A stretch of 48,441 bases of DNA, from the NCBI GenBank assembly GCA_009782285.1, contig WRJK01000009.1, positions 1-48,441 of the forward strand, read 5' to 3'. Under the pieces are notes generated by a model. It did no database searches and was not told the origin of the DNA. It was given only the letters and a program-made list of their open reading frames with translations. Positions 15,025 through 24,858 of the stretch are shown here, one piece after another. The position numbers and the translations under genes are program-made. This stretch comes from Clostridiales bacterium (GTDB lineage Bacteria; Bacillota; Clostridia; Peptostreptococcales; Anaerovoracaceae). Numbering within the stretch: position 1 is the stretch's first letter; every line of letters starts with the position of its first letter.

Positions 15025-15848
15025 TTCAGTGCGTTTTTCGGGCAATTGCGAATGCATTCGCCGCAGAGTATGCACTCAGTTGCATTTTTGCGATTGCGGT
15101 TGTTGCTTAGCATATCGACATCCATTGGACAGGCGTCAACGCATTTATTGCAGTTTATGCATTTGTCTGCTGACCTCTTAATGCGCACAAGCGCAAAATA
15201 GCTCATCGGTTTCAAAAACACTGTAATAGGGCAGACGTATTTACAGAATGCCCGGTTGTCCCTGAACCGGTAGGCGAGGAAAATGCCGGCTGCAAAGTAG
15301 GCAATGTTGCCTGCCATAAAAGTTATATACATCACGCGCTCTAAATCGGCAGCTGCAAAGACGAACACCACGACCACAAACAGGAGAGTCGCCACGAAAA
15401 CAGCATAACGCAGGAGCCCCAGTTTTGGTTTGCGCGCATGGCTTGCCGGAACCTTGAATGGGAAAAGGTCAAGCACCATCGCAGTCCAGCAGGCATAACC
15501 GCACCAGCCGCGTCCAAAGATGAGCGGCCCTATGATCTTGGCTATTGCATAGTGGATGACTGCCGCTTGGAACACCCCAAGGAACAAATAGTAGAAGAAT
15601 CCCGAAAGCTGCATATTCTCCCCAGCTACAAACCCCAGCAATACGAGCATATACAGCCCAACGCCAAACTGCGCTACTCGCCTGGCATGCCTGTAGCCAC
15701 GGGAAAACAGGTAGAGCCCTAGGGAAAGCATTGTACCGATGTAAAGAAAATTGAACAGAAAAAAGGGTTGGCCGCTTGACAAGAAAAGAGCCACCGCAAT
15801 AGCAGCAAACAGCAGCCAAGTGCCGAGGGGAAGAATCAGCTTTTTCAT
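15018..15848 (-). CDS. Membrane polyferredoxin, NapH/NosR-like 4Fe-4S protein
   Basis: 276-residue protein with about six hydrophobic helices, the paired motifs CGYAC (near 116-120) and CKYVCP (near 209-214) of the NapH/RdxA/NosR group, and two C-terminal [4Fe-4S] ferredoxin motifs, CINCNKCVDACPMD and CILCGECIRNCP. Such proteins pass electrons through the membrane between quinol or flavin donors and iron-sulfur acceptors. It is the last gene of the PadR operon and overlaps the flavoprotein gene before it by 4 bases, so flavin reductases are its likely partners. The stop codon is contributed by the Rpn fragment, so the original C-terminus may have been slightly different. Confidence 0.88.
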   Translation of the reverse strand: MKKLILPLGTWLLFAAIAVALFLSSGQPFFLFNFLYIGTMLSLGLYLFSRGYRHARRVAQFGVGLYMLVLLGFVAGENMQLSGFFYYLFLGVFQAAVIHYAIAKIIGPLIFGRGWCGYACWTAMVLDLFPFKVPASHARKPKLGLLRYAVFVATLLFVVVVFVFAAADLERVMYITFMAGNIAYFAAGIFLAYRFRDNRAFCKYVCPITVFLKPMSYFALVRIKRSADKCINCNKCVDACPMDVDMLSNNRNRKNATECILCGECIRNCPKNALKM

Positions 15849-16501
15849 TCTGCTGCCTCGCTTACTTCCGCATAGGGGCGATCCTTCAGTTTTCTCAGGA
15901 CGCCGTTTTGCCTAGCCTGCATGTGCCAGCCCATGTTTGCAGCAGCGATGTAGAGGAACCGTGGGAATTTAGGCGCTGCAAATACGTCTTGCCGGCTTCT
16001 CTTCTCGCATATGGCACTTGCTATGCCGACAAGCGCCGCATGTACGCTGCTTGCCGGCCCTTTGCTCCAGTTGCTACCCATGGAGGCAATCATGCCTCCG
16101 CACCCGATGCCTAGGCCGCATCCCCACGTAAGGCCGGCACGCTCAGCAAAATATCTGACCATGTCCAGCGCCAGTGCAGTATGCTCTGGCTCGTGAAGGC
16201 CGCAGTTTACGATGGCATAGACATGGGGCTTTGCCAAGTTGCCGTGCGCGGCTTCTTCGAGCCTTGTCAGCAGCTCAATAAGGGGTGCTGGCAGGGAATC
16301 CACGTACAGCGGGAAAACGACCAGCAAAACGTCCGTATCGAGCACCTCTGCTGTGGTTTCGGGCGGTGTACCTCCCTGCACGAGCCGTACAGCCTGATGC
16401 ACTTGGATTTTTTCGCCAAGAATCTGTTCTGTCTGCTTGATGATCACTTCGGACATGGAGCCGTTTGCTTTCGGGCTGCCGTTGATTGCTGCTATTTTCA
16501 T
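15845..16501 (-). CDS. Flavodoxin-like NAD(P)H-dependent oxidoreductase
   Basis: 218-residue protein with the flavodoxin-like start KIAAINGSPKANGS, an FMN phosphate loop, then VFPLYVDSLPAPLIELLTRLEE, the usual dimer helix, and NCGLHEPEHT. It should carry FMN. It has Cys and Gly rich segments (WGCGLGIGCGGMIAS) not common in simple FMN reductases. It overlaps both neighbours by 4 bases, so it is translated in step with the second flavoprotein and the polyferredoxin. The electron acceptor is unknown. Confidence 0.83.
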   Translation of the reverse strand: MKIAAINGSPKANGSMSEVIIKQTEQILGEKIQVHQAVRLVQGGTPPETTAEVLDTDVLLVVFPLYVDSLPAPLIELLTRLEEAAHGNLAKPHVYAIVNCGLHEPEHTALALDMVRYFAERAGLTWGCGLGIGCGGMIASMGSNWSKGPASSVHAALVGIASAICEKRSRQDVFAAPKFPRFLYIAAANMGWHMQARQNGVLRKLKDRPYAEVSEAAE

Positions 16502-17058
16502 ATGCCTTCCTCCAGAAATTCCAATATTGAACGGCCAGCTTCCTCATGTGTACCATCGCTTTTTATTGTCAGCGATAAAAACTTGTCGGGCCGCATGTTC
16601 AATGCATTGCGCTGCGTCAGATGTGCAAAGGTCTGCCGCTCTGCTTCGCTTGCGTCTCCGTAGCCTACCGCTACCCAAGCGGGAAAGCGTTTATAGCGCA
16701 TTTTGTGGCGCATTTCGCCTTTATAGACTTCAAAGTCTGACGCTATGTTTTGGATGGACCGATCGAGGTACGACTTGATGTCCGCAGAAAAGCCGCCGTA
16801 AGTGATCTTGGTCAGCAGCAAGACGGCATCCGAGTTCATCTGCTTTTCGGCGATGCAGTTTGCGCCGTCGTTTTGGGCAACGCACCGGCCGGGCGTCTTG
16901 ACCCAGCAACCGAAGCACCCAAGGCAGGGCTTCAATTCTTCACGGCTGAGCGTCACGGATGTCACATCGTGCCCTGCATCTGCCAACAGGTTTTGAAATC
17001 CGTCCTGCAGGTTGCCTGTAAGAGCGCTTTCCCTGTCGCACAACATCAATATCTTCAT
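16498..17058 (-). CDS. NADPH-dependent FMN reductase-type flavoprotein with Cys motif
   Basis: 186-residue flavodoxin-fold protein. After the N-terminal FMN loop it carries CLGCFGCW near residues 45-52 and PGRCVAQNDG, the four-Cys arrangement of iron-sulfur flavoprotein relatives, then LLLTKITYGGFSADIKSYLDR, the segment before the isoalloxazine in this family. Cys spacing suggests a cluster or a redox-active thiol set, but an iron-sulfur cluster is not proven. It overlaps padR and the next gene by 4 bases. Confidence 0.83.
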   Translation of the reverse strand: MKILMLCDRESALTGNLQDGFQNLLADAGHDVTSVTLSREELKPCLGCFGCWVKTPGRCVAQNDGANCIAEKQMNSDAVLLLTKITYGGFSADIKSYLDRSIQNIASDFEVYKGEMRHKMRYKRFPAWVAVGYGDASEAERQTFAHLTQRNALNMRPDKFLSLTIKSDGTHEEAGRSILEFLEEGI

Positions 17059-17612
17059 GGCTTAAGCTCCTTTTCCAGTTTTTCAATGCACGCCTGAGCC
17101 CATTTGGCGGTTGCCTGAGTGTGTATTGTGCCAAAGTCAAGCGTCATCTGCCAGTACAAGCTGTTTTTTTCGCCGCCCGGGATGACAGCAGCATAGTGGT
17201 CGATGTTTGCCTGTATGCGCTTTGGGTATTCTGCCGCAGCATCAAGGCACATGTCACAGCAGGATCTGAGGAGCTTGAGTGTAGCCTCTGGAGCGTTTGC
17301 GCCGAAAAACACCTTCATCAAAAACGCCTCGTGGGGGCGTTCAAACTCCAGTGCGCCTTCGCACAGCCATTGGTGCAGCGCACCTCGCCCTTTATCTGTA
17401 ATTGAGTACAGCCGCTTGTTGGGGCGCTTGCTTTGAACGATGTTTCGCGAAACCACCCAGCCTTTTTGCTCCATGCGGTCAAGCTCGCGGTAGATTTGGG
17501 CCGACTGCGCATGCCAGAAGTTGTTGAGCGAATCCTCAAATATCTTGGCAAGGTCGTAGCCGGTGCTGTCTTGATAGTTCAAAAGCCCCAATAACCCATA
17601 TGGCAATGACAT
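17055..17612 (-). CDS. PadR-family transcriptional regulator
   Basis: 185-residue repressor. The N-terminal winged helix (LPYGLLGLLNYQDSTGYDLAK, then QIYRELDRMEQKGWV and the wing RLYSITDKGRGAL) is typical of PadR, followed by the helical C-terminal dimerisation domain. The ATG at 17612 is preferred because GAGGTGA lies 5 bases upstream; a GTG three codons earlier falls within that site. The gene leads the operon and has a near-perfect palindrome across its own -10 box, so it most likely represses itself and the redox genes behind it. The ligand is unknown; PadR proteins often sense phenolic or other small toxic compounds. Confidence 0.9.
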   Translation of the reverse strand: MSLPYGLLGLLNYQDSTGYDLAKIFEDSLNNFWHAQSAQIYRELDRMEQKGWVVSRNIVQSKRPNKRLYSITDKGRGALHQWLCEGALEFERPHEAFLMKVFFGANAPEATLKLLRSCCDMCLDAAAEYPKRIQANIDHYAAVIPGGEKNSLYWQMTLDFGTIHTQATAKWAQACIEKLEKELKP

Positions 17613-17624
17613 GATTATCACCTC

Positions 17625-17654
17625 GTTATATATTATACTGGTATTATATATAAC
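17625..17654. promoter_or_regulatory. Probable PadR operator, 14-2-14 inverted repeat
   Basis: GTTATATATTATAC at 17625-17638, TG, then GTATTATATATAAC at 17641-17654; the arms differ from perfect symmetry at one position. It covers the -10 box and start site of the padR promoter, where a repressor would block transcription. Confidence 0.72.
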
Positions 17655-17671
17655 GGATAGAATATTGTCAA
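17643..17671 (-). promoter_or_regulatory. Promoter of the padR operon
   Basis: On the minus strand TTGACA (17666-17671), 17 bases, TATAAT (17643-17648): exact consensus, overlapping the palindrome. Confidence 0.8.
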
Positions 17672-17696
17672 GGAGTTTGAGGGCCGCCTCTGTACG

Positions 17697-18098
17697 TTAT
17701 TGCCTTTGCTTTTTTTCAAAAATCAGCCTCGCGCCGTTTTCGTATGTCCAGGTGATTTTTTTGCCTAATATATCTGCGGACAGCATTTCTTTCCCTGCGG
17801 ACAGCGTCAAGGTTTTGCCCTTGAGCAAGTATGTGCCGGACGCCTCTTCCTCGCCGAACATGACCAAAGTGAATTTGCCGTCCCCCCAAAACTCCATATA
17901 TGTATATTCTTCAATATTTTTGCCAAGCCCCTTGTATATGGCGTCCAAATCGGTGAAAGCCACGCCGTCAGGGTCGTCCGTTATATCAATGACAACGTAC
18001 CTTCCCGTCAGCGGCGCATCTTTGTCTCCGCCGCACGCGGCAAGTGCGCAAAATAATCCGATGACCAGCAGCAGCGCCAAAAAGTTACGAGTTTTCAT
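17697..18098 (-). CDS. Small lipoprotein
   Basis: 133 residues. The N-terminal signal ends in the lipobox LAAC (19-22), so the mature protein should be tethered to the outer face of the membrane. The rest looks like a small beta-rich domain (GRYVVIDI, GKFTLVMFG, GTYLLKGKTLTLSAG, LGKKITWTYENGARLIFEK) such as occurs in lipocalin-like or DUF5640-type lipoproteins; no function can be named. The ATG is preceded by GGAGGAGG. It begins 26 bases after the giant Ig protein and is probably the last gene of that operon. Confidence 0.8.
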   Translation of the reverse strand: MKTRNFLALLLVIGLFCALAACGGDKDAPLTGRYVVIDITDDPDGVAFTDLDAIYKGLGKNIEEYTYMEFWGDGKFTLVMFGEEEASGTYLLKGKTLTLSAGKEMLSADILGKKITWTYENGARLIFEKKQRQ

Positions 18099-18124
18099 AG
18101 TTGCATCCTCCTCCGTTTATTTTA

Positions 18125-21100
18125 TCAGACCGACTGCGGAGCGCCCTTGCGTTTTTTCTTTCGCAGGACGATGAACACAAACACTCCCGCCGCTATGAAC
18201 ACAACCGCTGCCACTATGATGATATAGGGCCACCAACTTACCGTCCCGTCTGCCGTCAGATACAAGGCCCCTTCGATGGTATCGGTTGTGATCAAATAAT
18301 GCGACATGGTATTGTTGCGGTAACTCACAATGCCATTCGCCCCCACTGTAAGATTATTGGCAATCAAAGTAAAGTCGCCGGTGCTGGCGTCGTACCGGTA
18401 CACGTTTACCTTCGCGCCTTCCGAAATGCCAGTCTCAATATCAAATGTAGCGGTTCCCGGTAAATCGCCGTGGTGTGAGAAGGAATAAACGAAGTGTTCG
18501 CCATCCGGCGTTCCAACGGCTTCGAGCATCTGCTGTTCAAAATATGAACTCGGACTGTATCCGAAATCATATAACGGCAGCCAAGACTCTTTCCCAACTA
18601 GGTCTTTCCCCGCAAATGTCAAGTTGAACCCTTCCTGCTCGAAAGAAAGGTCTATAGCCTTGTTGTCCGCCAGCGTGGAAAAATAGTCGAACGGCACATA
18701 GCATCCGGTATCATCGTCTAGCCCGACCTTGTATGAGCCGCTTTTCAGGCTCGCCATTTCATCAAGATGGCCGCCAAATTCGAGGGATTGCCACTTAATA
18801 ACGCCGATCCGGTAGCCTTCGGGGCCTGTCCACGGGTCGCGTATGGGATTCCCTCCCGCTTCATTCATAGCGTTGTAAAAATCACCGACACCTATTCCGT
18901 TCCAGCCGCCTGTTGATGATATATTGAAAGAATCGTTGCCGATGATTGAGTATTTAATCGCGTTCAGCATATCCAGACTCCAATAAATATCAGGATTGGA
19001 AGGGCTTGTGTCACCGACCGTTTTCCCAAATACATCGTTTCTGCCCACGGCATGATAGAGATCACCGTACCAGTAGACATCGTTCATAACCGTTCCCGTT
19101 TTGACTTCAGGGAAATTATTGATGATTGCAAGCCCGTTGTACCAATACATATCCCAACCAGTACCCTCACAAGTCTCTTTGTATTCAGATTTGGTTATGT
19201 CGATTTTAACCGCCGAGTTCCAGAAAATATATTCGGTGCCGTTGACCGTATCCCGGTCGCGGGTATATACGTCTTTTGTATCGCTCCAACGGATCGTAGT
19301 CTTGTTTAAGGGTATCGGCCTAATTTGGCGAAGCTTGTCTATAATGCTGCTGTCAATGATGGCGTCTATTAACAAATCCTGCCATTGGATCACTGCCGCA
19401 TGGTCTTCCGTGCGAGCCAACAAACCACGGGCAGTCCCCGCGTTTGAGGTAGGCAGCCAGCTTCCGGCTATATCAGAATCACCAATCGCTTCGATGCCTC
19501 CGCTAAGATTGTTCGATGCCTGCGTTTGCGCGGAAACTGACGATAGAAACGTTATAGAAGGAACTGTACTTGCTGACAGCAATGTAATCTCGGGAGTTCC
19601 CTTTGGAATGATCGGGCCGAAACCGCCCTGCATCGTGATTGTCAGTTCAAACGAATCGGAACCTTCTTCATTGGCAACCTTAACAATGAAACTATAATTG
19701 CCCGCAGCGATGGAACCTTTGATAGACAATTTACCCGTACTGTCGATACTTGCCTCGGCGGGAACGGGCTGGCGGGAGGATACGGGTTCCAGCGACCAGG
19801 TCAGCGGAGCGCTGCCCGTCGCGGAAAACTGCATGGAATAATCGGTTCCCTGCGTCATTCGGTTTGTATACATTGTGGTTGTGATCTTTGGCGCAACACG
19901 GGGATCGGCTACGTATAGCTCACAGTACCGTGTATCGGAGCCGACGTCGTTGGTTGCCTTAATGAAGAAATAATACGTTCCTCTTAAGATGCGTGCGGTG
20001 GTGGTCAATGCGCCGGTCTTAGCGTCGATTTCTACGAAAATAGGCAACGGCATTTTGTCCGACGCTTCCAGCGACCAGGTGATGGGGGTACTGCCCGTAG
20101 CCGATATAGGCACGTTCAAACCTTGCCCGCCGGTGGTTACTTCAAAAACATATTCGTGACTTGCCTCTGCAATGACAGGTGCGGTACGCGAAGCTGTAAC
20201 TTCAAGGGTGAAGGTGGCAGAGCTGTCCCCGGTGCTGTTTTTCGCTGTGGCTGTCACAGTATAGGTTCCGGCGGCAAGGCTGCCCGGCGCGTTCACAGTT
20301 TTTGCCGATGTATTTACAGTGAAACCGGAAACGGAAGTGCCGCGCTCATTTGTCGCCGTGACCGAAACCGTTATCGGTTCGGTACCCGTCAAGGTGTACT
20401 GCATCTGCGTGGCTGTGTCTTGTTGTGTGGTATATCTCGTATTGCTGAACGAAATCACAGGAGCGGTCGCCGCAGCAGTCACTTCAAGGTCAAACTGCGC
20501 GGTGTATACCCCTGCGGCGTTTGACGCTGTGGCAAATACGATGTATGTACCCACAGGGAGGTTGTTCGGAGCGGAAACAGTTTTCGCTTCTTTATTTAGG
20601 ATAAAACCGCTGACTTCGGAACGGTCGGCGGCGTGAGCCGACATCTTTACGTCAATAGGCTCGTCGCCTGTCAGATAATAATCAGCTGAAAACGACATGC
20701 CCTGTACAATGCTGTAATTGGGGTCACTAAAGTTTATTGTCGGCACGCCCGGTTTTTCGGGCAGTAAATTATTATTGTCGGTGACCGTGACGCTGCAATT
20801 CGCGATGTCGCGCCCCCCTCCGTTTCTCGCAACGATCCGGAATAAATAGTTGCCTACCCACGTGCCGCCGTCCGGCGCGATGCGCAGAATGCCGGTCGCC
20901 GGATCGATGGATGCGAAATCAGGCAATGGAGTAAAACGGTCCTGATCCTCCAGCGACCATTCAATAGGGGAATCACCTGCAACGGTGTAAATCGGTATCT
21001 CCAGTATGTCCCCTTTGTCCACTGTGAAATTATATCCGTGGCTGGTCTGCTCCTTTGGCTGAATCTCTGGCGGAACCGATTTGATCATCAGCGTGAAATC

Positions 21101-24100
21101 CCGCTTATCCGGCGGAACAGGGTCGTGCCCGTAGTATATATAGTCCGGTACGGTGTATTCTAAATGACCGCCTGACTGGTTGTACTCCGTATACGTCACC
21201 ATAGTTCCCCTGTATTCCTGCACCGCGACGACTGTGACCGGATAGTTACCGGGAACAATACCCGGCGCGACGGTGATCAGCCCTGTATTTTTGTTGATGG
21301 TGACCCCTTCGGGCGCACCCTCCAAATAATAGGCGGGGAACAACCCTGTCGCCTGAATTTGCATGGTGCCTCCGGTCGTGCGTACAGTCCGGTCATATTC
21401 GGTCATTGGCATTTGGGTGATCTTTACCGGATTCGGATGCGCCTGCCAAACCCACTCCGCCGTCACCCGCTGGCTGAACAGCGTTGTCGTACTCCCATCC
21501 GAGTTGGTCGTCCTGACCAGCTTGAAGTCGTTGCGGCTCAAATCCTTCCACTTCGCGTCGTTTTGCCTGTCGGCATAATAGTTATAATCCACGCGTGAAT
21601 AAATGGACGATATGCCATAAAAGAACTCCTCGTTTGTGATTACGCGCGTTCCTGCAGGATTGACCACCCATATGTATTCGTCATAATCCATCCGGTCGAC
21701 GACTTTATTATCCTCCGTGGTTTTAGTAAACGTCCCTTCCACCGGATATATTTCGCGGTTATAATACAGAGGCGGCATTTCGGGTAAGTAGTAATATTCG
21801 ACGGTGCTATTCGTACCCTCGTACCTTATATTTATATCAAACCAAGCGTCGAAGTTATAGTTTTCAAACGGCGGCGTACTGCTTATGTAAGCGTCCGGCC
21901 TTGTATACCCGCTGTCGATATGGGTAGGGGTATGCGCCGTTATATGCCAGCCGGAGTTGACGATTTCCCTGCCTTTGCCATCAATGTAATAATTGCCCCC
22001 AGTAAGTCCGATGCTGGCATACGAACAGGGGGTGCGGGTATCAAACCGGCCGAACTCATCCGTCGCTGCCCCTGCGGTATAGGAGTATGACGCCGTACAG
22101 CCTCCTATGGAGACCGTCCCATTGACATATGTCTCATGGTCATAATGCAGCTTGGGCGTGATAAAGACGATGGTATCCTTCGGCGGATAGACAAGCTCGC
22201 ACCGATCTTCTATTGGGAGCCGCCAGTCAGTCTGCCAGTTCTTTAACTGCTGTTGGTTTACAGCACCCACGGCAAAATCGTTGAAAGAATCGGCGGCGGT
22301 GATTGTGACGTCTGTGAAAGGAAGCCTCGGCGAAACGAGGTCTGACCTCCTTATATTAGCATTCGTTATCGTTTTTCCGGGGAGTACGAACTCCACAAAA
22401 ACCTTGTCGTTTGCGCTCAATCCTTTTATACCGTTACTGGTGCCGTTGGCGTTGTTCCCAAAGGGGCCGTAATTATAATTCCATTTATTGCCGAGTCCGT
22501 CTCCTATAAAAAATTCGCCCACATTTGCTTGCGTTTGCACCCAGGTTCCGTTTTTGGGGTGATACTCTACATTGTTAGGGTTGCCGCCTTTTTCTATGCA
22601 TATCCGATAATTTACCACTCCATCCGGTGGTTTGTACCCCATTTTACCGTCTACGATAGTCTCTTTCATAAAACGTCCGCCCACCCTTCCGGGGGAAATG
22701 AAGCAGTCGTCGATCTCAATCTTATATCCTTCCATATTTTCCTGCTTCTTGCTCAGGATCGTGGGATGAAAACTGATCAGATTTTTCCTTTTTCCGATAA
22801 CCGTGATGAATACCTCGAGTATCCCATACAGCCTCACATCTAATTTTGCCCCGTTGTCCAGCATCTCCACCGATACGCCGGCGCCGAGGAATGCGCCCGC
22901 GCCGATCAGGTTGAGGCCTAAAATACTGATTTTCATTTCCGGCCCTATTTTGACTTGAGCGCTGAGTTTGCCGGACAGGTTGACGTCGCCCTTAGTTTTT
23001 GTCGTGTGGTCAAAAATGGGATGCACACTGGTGGGGACGCATAAGAATGTGCTTCCGCGCGCGCCCATCTTGGTTTTGGTGTATTCGCCCGTCATGATTT
23101 CCAGCCTGAAATCTCCGTTGATGCCGACAACGAGAAAAACACCGCCCTTGACAGATCCGATGACAAAAGGAATATTCAGCCCGAACAGGGGGATGTAGAT
23201 TTCTTCATTGATGGCAGCTTGCAGCGTTATATTCAAATAACACTCCTGCGCGAACGTCAGCGAAAACTCATAGCCGCCAAAAGCGCTGTACCTAGCCACC
23301 AATTCGGGCTTTTCGATACCCACACCGCCATTGACGTTCAACGTAACGCCTGTTCCGTCAGCCGTATAGCCATCCAGCGGCGTTTCGTCAAACTCAAACC
23401 CTATCCACATGTCGATATAGTCAAATCCGCCGGTTGCCAAAGGTACGGCCGACGCCAAAGAAACGACAGACGGGGCCGACGTGTTCGATATTTTACTTAC
23501 CCTCTGGCTGTTCGGGAGCGTCGCGCAGTCTTCCACATTTTCGGCAAAGGCGGTGATATTGCCGAGGGTCATTTCAACGGTTTCGCCGGTTGCCCCTCCG
23601 AGGTTGAAATCCTTTAACACCTCATGCACCTGGGGTTGTACTATTCGATAAGTATCGCTCAACGACCTCGCCATCTCCGAAAGATCTTCCTTGGCGGCAA
23701 ACATCCCCGATGTAAACGCGGTTTCCCCGGCGATCTTAAACGCCGTACCGGTAGCCTCATCTACCACTACCGAGCCGTTTTTTATTTCGCCGCCTATAAT
23801 TTGTCTCAACATATCAGTCGGTATGTAAGCGCCTTCGGCGATGATCATGTTGGGGGATATTCCCATATCCGCGTTTGTAACGCCGTCATTCAACATTGAT
23901 CCGGAAAAGATGCTTTGAAAAGCATTCTGCGCGGCGGCGTGTTCTGCGGAATTTATTTTTATTACATCGTCCGCAAGCGTATATGAAACCTGCGAGAGTT
24001 GCGCCGGCGCCTCGCCCGCCACAAAGTTTTGCCAATCGAGGCTCACGGGCGTCATTACATCCTCGAATTCAAAAGGCAGCGGCTGGACCGCCGCCTTGTC

Positions 24101-24235
24101 GAAGTCGTAGAATACCGGACTTTCTGTGTTGTATGTAGCAAGGTTATCTGCGGCTAATGCTATCGCTGGGGACGCCGTGGTAAACAGCATGATCGCTGTT
24201 AGGAACAACACGGTCAGTTTTCTAAGGCTTTTCAT
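18125..24235 (-). CDS. Giant surface protein with repeated Ig-like domains and C-terminal anchor
   Basis: About 2036 residues, exported by a signal peptide (KSLRKLTVLFLTAIMLFTTAS...ALAA). The N-terminal 1000 residues are mostly beta-rich and unassigned. Around residues 1030-1545 lie six Ig-like repeats of about 85-95 residues of the putative-Ig/cadherin-like kind, recognisable by TGSTPITWSLE and GTYTVTATAKN patterns; repeats 3 and 4 resemble each other most. A C-terminal region of about 450 residues with WYNGLAIINN and VYWYGDLYHAVG follows, then one membrane helix (WWPYIIIVAAVVFIAAGVFVFIVL) and RKKKRK. There is no LPXTG, so anchoring is by the helix. The start is the ATG at 24235 behind GGGAGG; an upstream TTG is part of that site. 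Likely an adhesin or envelope structural protein. Confidence 0.85.
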   Translation of the reverse strand: MKSLRKLTVLFLTAIMLFTTASPAIALAADNLATYNTESPVFYDFDKAAVQPLPFEFEDVMTPVSLDWQNFVAGEAPAQLSQVSYTLADDVIKINSAEHAAAQNAFQSIFSGSMLNDGVTNADMGISPNMIIAEGAYIPTDMLRQIIGGEIKNGSVVVDEATGTAFKIAGETAFTSGMFAAKEDLSEMARSLSDTYRIVQPQVHEVLKDFNLGGATGETVEMTLGNITAFAENVEDCATLPNSQRVSKISNTSAPSVVSLASAVPLATGGFDYIDMWIGFEFDETPLDGYTADGTGVTLNVNGGVGIEKPELVARYSAFGGYEFSLTFAQECYLNITLQAAINEEIYIPLFGLNIPFVIGSVKGGVFLVVGINGDFRLEIMTGEYTKTKMGARGSTFLCVPTSVHPIFDHTTKTKGDVNLSGKLSAQVKIGPEMKISILGLNLIGAGAFLGAGVSVEMLDNGAKLDVRLYGILEVFITVIGKRKNLISFHPTILSKKQENMEGYKIEIDDCFISPGRVGGRFMKETIVDGKMGYKPPDGVVNYRICIEKGGNPNNVEYHPKNGTWVQTQANVGEFFIGDGLGNKWNYNYGPFGNNANGTSNGIKGLSANDKVFVEFVLPGKTITNANIRRSDLVSPRLPFTDVTITAADSFNDFAVGAVNQQQLKNWQTDWRLPIEDRCELVYPPKDTIVFITPKLHYDHETYVNGTVSIGGCTASYSYTAGAATDEFGRFDTRTPCSYASIGLTGGNYYIDGKGREIVNSGWHITAHTPTHIDSGYTRPDAYISSTPPFENYNFDAWFDINIRYEGTNSTVEYYYLPEMPPLYYNREIYPVEGTFTKTTEDNKVVDRMDYDEYIWVVNPAGTRVITNEEFFYGISSIYSRVDYNYYADRQNDAKWKDLSRNDFKLVRTTNSDGSTTTLFSQRVTAEWVWQAHPNPVKITQMPMTEYDRTVRTTGGTMQIQATGLFPAYYLEGAPEGVTINKNTGLITVAPGIVPGNYPVTVVAVQEYRGTMVTYTEYNQSGGHLEYTVPDYIYYGHDPVPPDKRDFTLMIKSVPPEIQPKEQTSHGYNFTVDKGDILEIPIYTVAGDSPIEWSLEDQDRFTPLPDFASIDPATGILRIAPDGGTWVGNYLFRIVARNGGGRDIANCSVTVTDNNNLLPEKPGVPTINFSDPNYSIVQGMSFSADYYLTGDEPIDVKMSAHAADRSEVSGFILNKEAKTVSAPNNLPVGTYIVFATASNAAGVYTAQFDLEVTAAATAPVISFSNTRYTTQQDTATQMQYTLTGTEPITVSVTATNERGTSVSGFTVNTSAKTVNAPGSLAAGTYTVTATAKNSTGDSSATFTLEVTASRTAPVIAEASHEYVFEVTTGGQGLNVPISATGSTPITWSLEASDKMPLPIFVEIDAKTGALTTTARILRGTYYFFIKATNDVGSDTRYCELYVADPRVAPKITTTMYTNRMTQGTDYSMQFSATGSAPLTWSLEPVSSRQPVPAEASIDSTGKLSIKGSIAAGNYSFIVKVANEEGSDSFELTITMQGGFGPIIPKGTPEITLLSASTVPSITFLSSVSAQTQASNNLSGGIEAIGDSDIAGSWLPTSNAGTARGLLARTEDHAAVIQWQDLLIDAIIDSSIIDKLRQIRPIPLNKTTIRWSDTKDVYTRDRDTVNGTEYIFWNSAVKIDITKSEYKETCEGTGWDMYWYNGLAIINNFPEVKTGTVMNDVYWYGDLYHAVGRNDVFGKTVGDTSPSNPDIYWSLDMLNAIKYSIIGNDSFNISSTGGWNGIGVGDFYNAMNEAGGNPIRDPWTGPEGYRIGVIKWQSLEFGGHLDEMASLKSGSYKVGLDDDTGCYVPFDYFSTLADNKAIDLSFEQEGFNLTFAGKDLVGKESWLPLYDFGYSPSSYFEQQMLEAVGTPDGEHFVYSFSHHGDLPGTATFDIETGISEGAKVNVYRYDASTGDFTLIANNLTVGANGIVSYRNNTMSHYLITTDTIEGALYLTADGTVSWWPYIIIVAAVVFIAAGVFVFIVLRKKKRKGAPQSV

Positions 24236-24265
24236 TTGGATTCCTCCCAAAATCTCTCAAGTATT

Positions 24266-24841
24266 TTAATGCCCCTCAAGGTCAAGCGTCATTACACCTA
24301 TTTCTGACATGAGATCGCGCAGAGTGACTGTGACGGTATCTTCATCAAGAACATAGCATACAGCGCCTTCGATAGTCTCTCCTGGCGCGACTACACCCAT
24401 CATCACATCCATAAATTCATCGGGTACGCCTGCCAGAGGACATCTGCTCTCCATTTTCTCGTCATTGAAAGAAAGCAGGCTCCCATTAAATACCAAAAGC
24501 GGATCTCTCTCTATATTGCTTGTATTCGTATATGAAAACATGATCACGAGAATAGGTTTGCCAGTCCAAGCATCCATATGCTCCGGGCTTCCAACGGGTA
24601 TCACTCTGTAGTCGGTTATCTCGATTATAAACTTATTCGCTGATGCGAAAACACCGTCCACGACCGTCATTGCGCCCATTGCGTTTTCGCTATTAGACGC
24701 CGGGGTAGATGTCGAAGCGGGCGGGACGCTGCTGTCGCCGCCGCTGCTTGGTGTATTGTTGCTATCGCTATTCCCGCCGCAAGCGGTTAGCAGGGAGAAC
24801 GCGAGTACCATTACAAGTGTAAGTGCTAATAGTTTTTTCAT
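24266..24841 (-). CDS. DUF5067-type lipoprotein
   Basis: 191 residues with a lipobox ending at C21 (LLTACGG), a Ser/Pro/Thr-rich linker to about residue 52, then a DUF5067-like immunoglobulin-fold domain: KFIIEITDYRVIP, GKPILVIMFSYTN, VVAPGETIEGAVCYVL and a C-terminal VTLRDL strand. Such lipoproteins are common in Firmicutes, role unknown. It lies between the HTH regulator (17 bases) and the giant Ig protein (30 bases) in one operon. Confidence 0.83.
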   Translation of the reverse strand: MKKLLALTLVMVLAFSLLTACGGNSDSNNTPSSGGDSSVPPASTSTPASNSENAMGAMTVVDGVFASANKFIIEITDYRVIPVGSPEHMDAWTGKPILVIMFSYTNTSNIERDPLLVFNGSLLSFNDEKMESRCPLAGVPDEFMDVMMGVVAPGETIEGAVCYVLDEDTVTVTLRDLMSEIGVMTLDLEGH

Positions 24842-24858
24842 TTTGATTCCTCCTTCGA

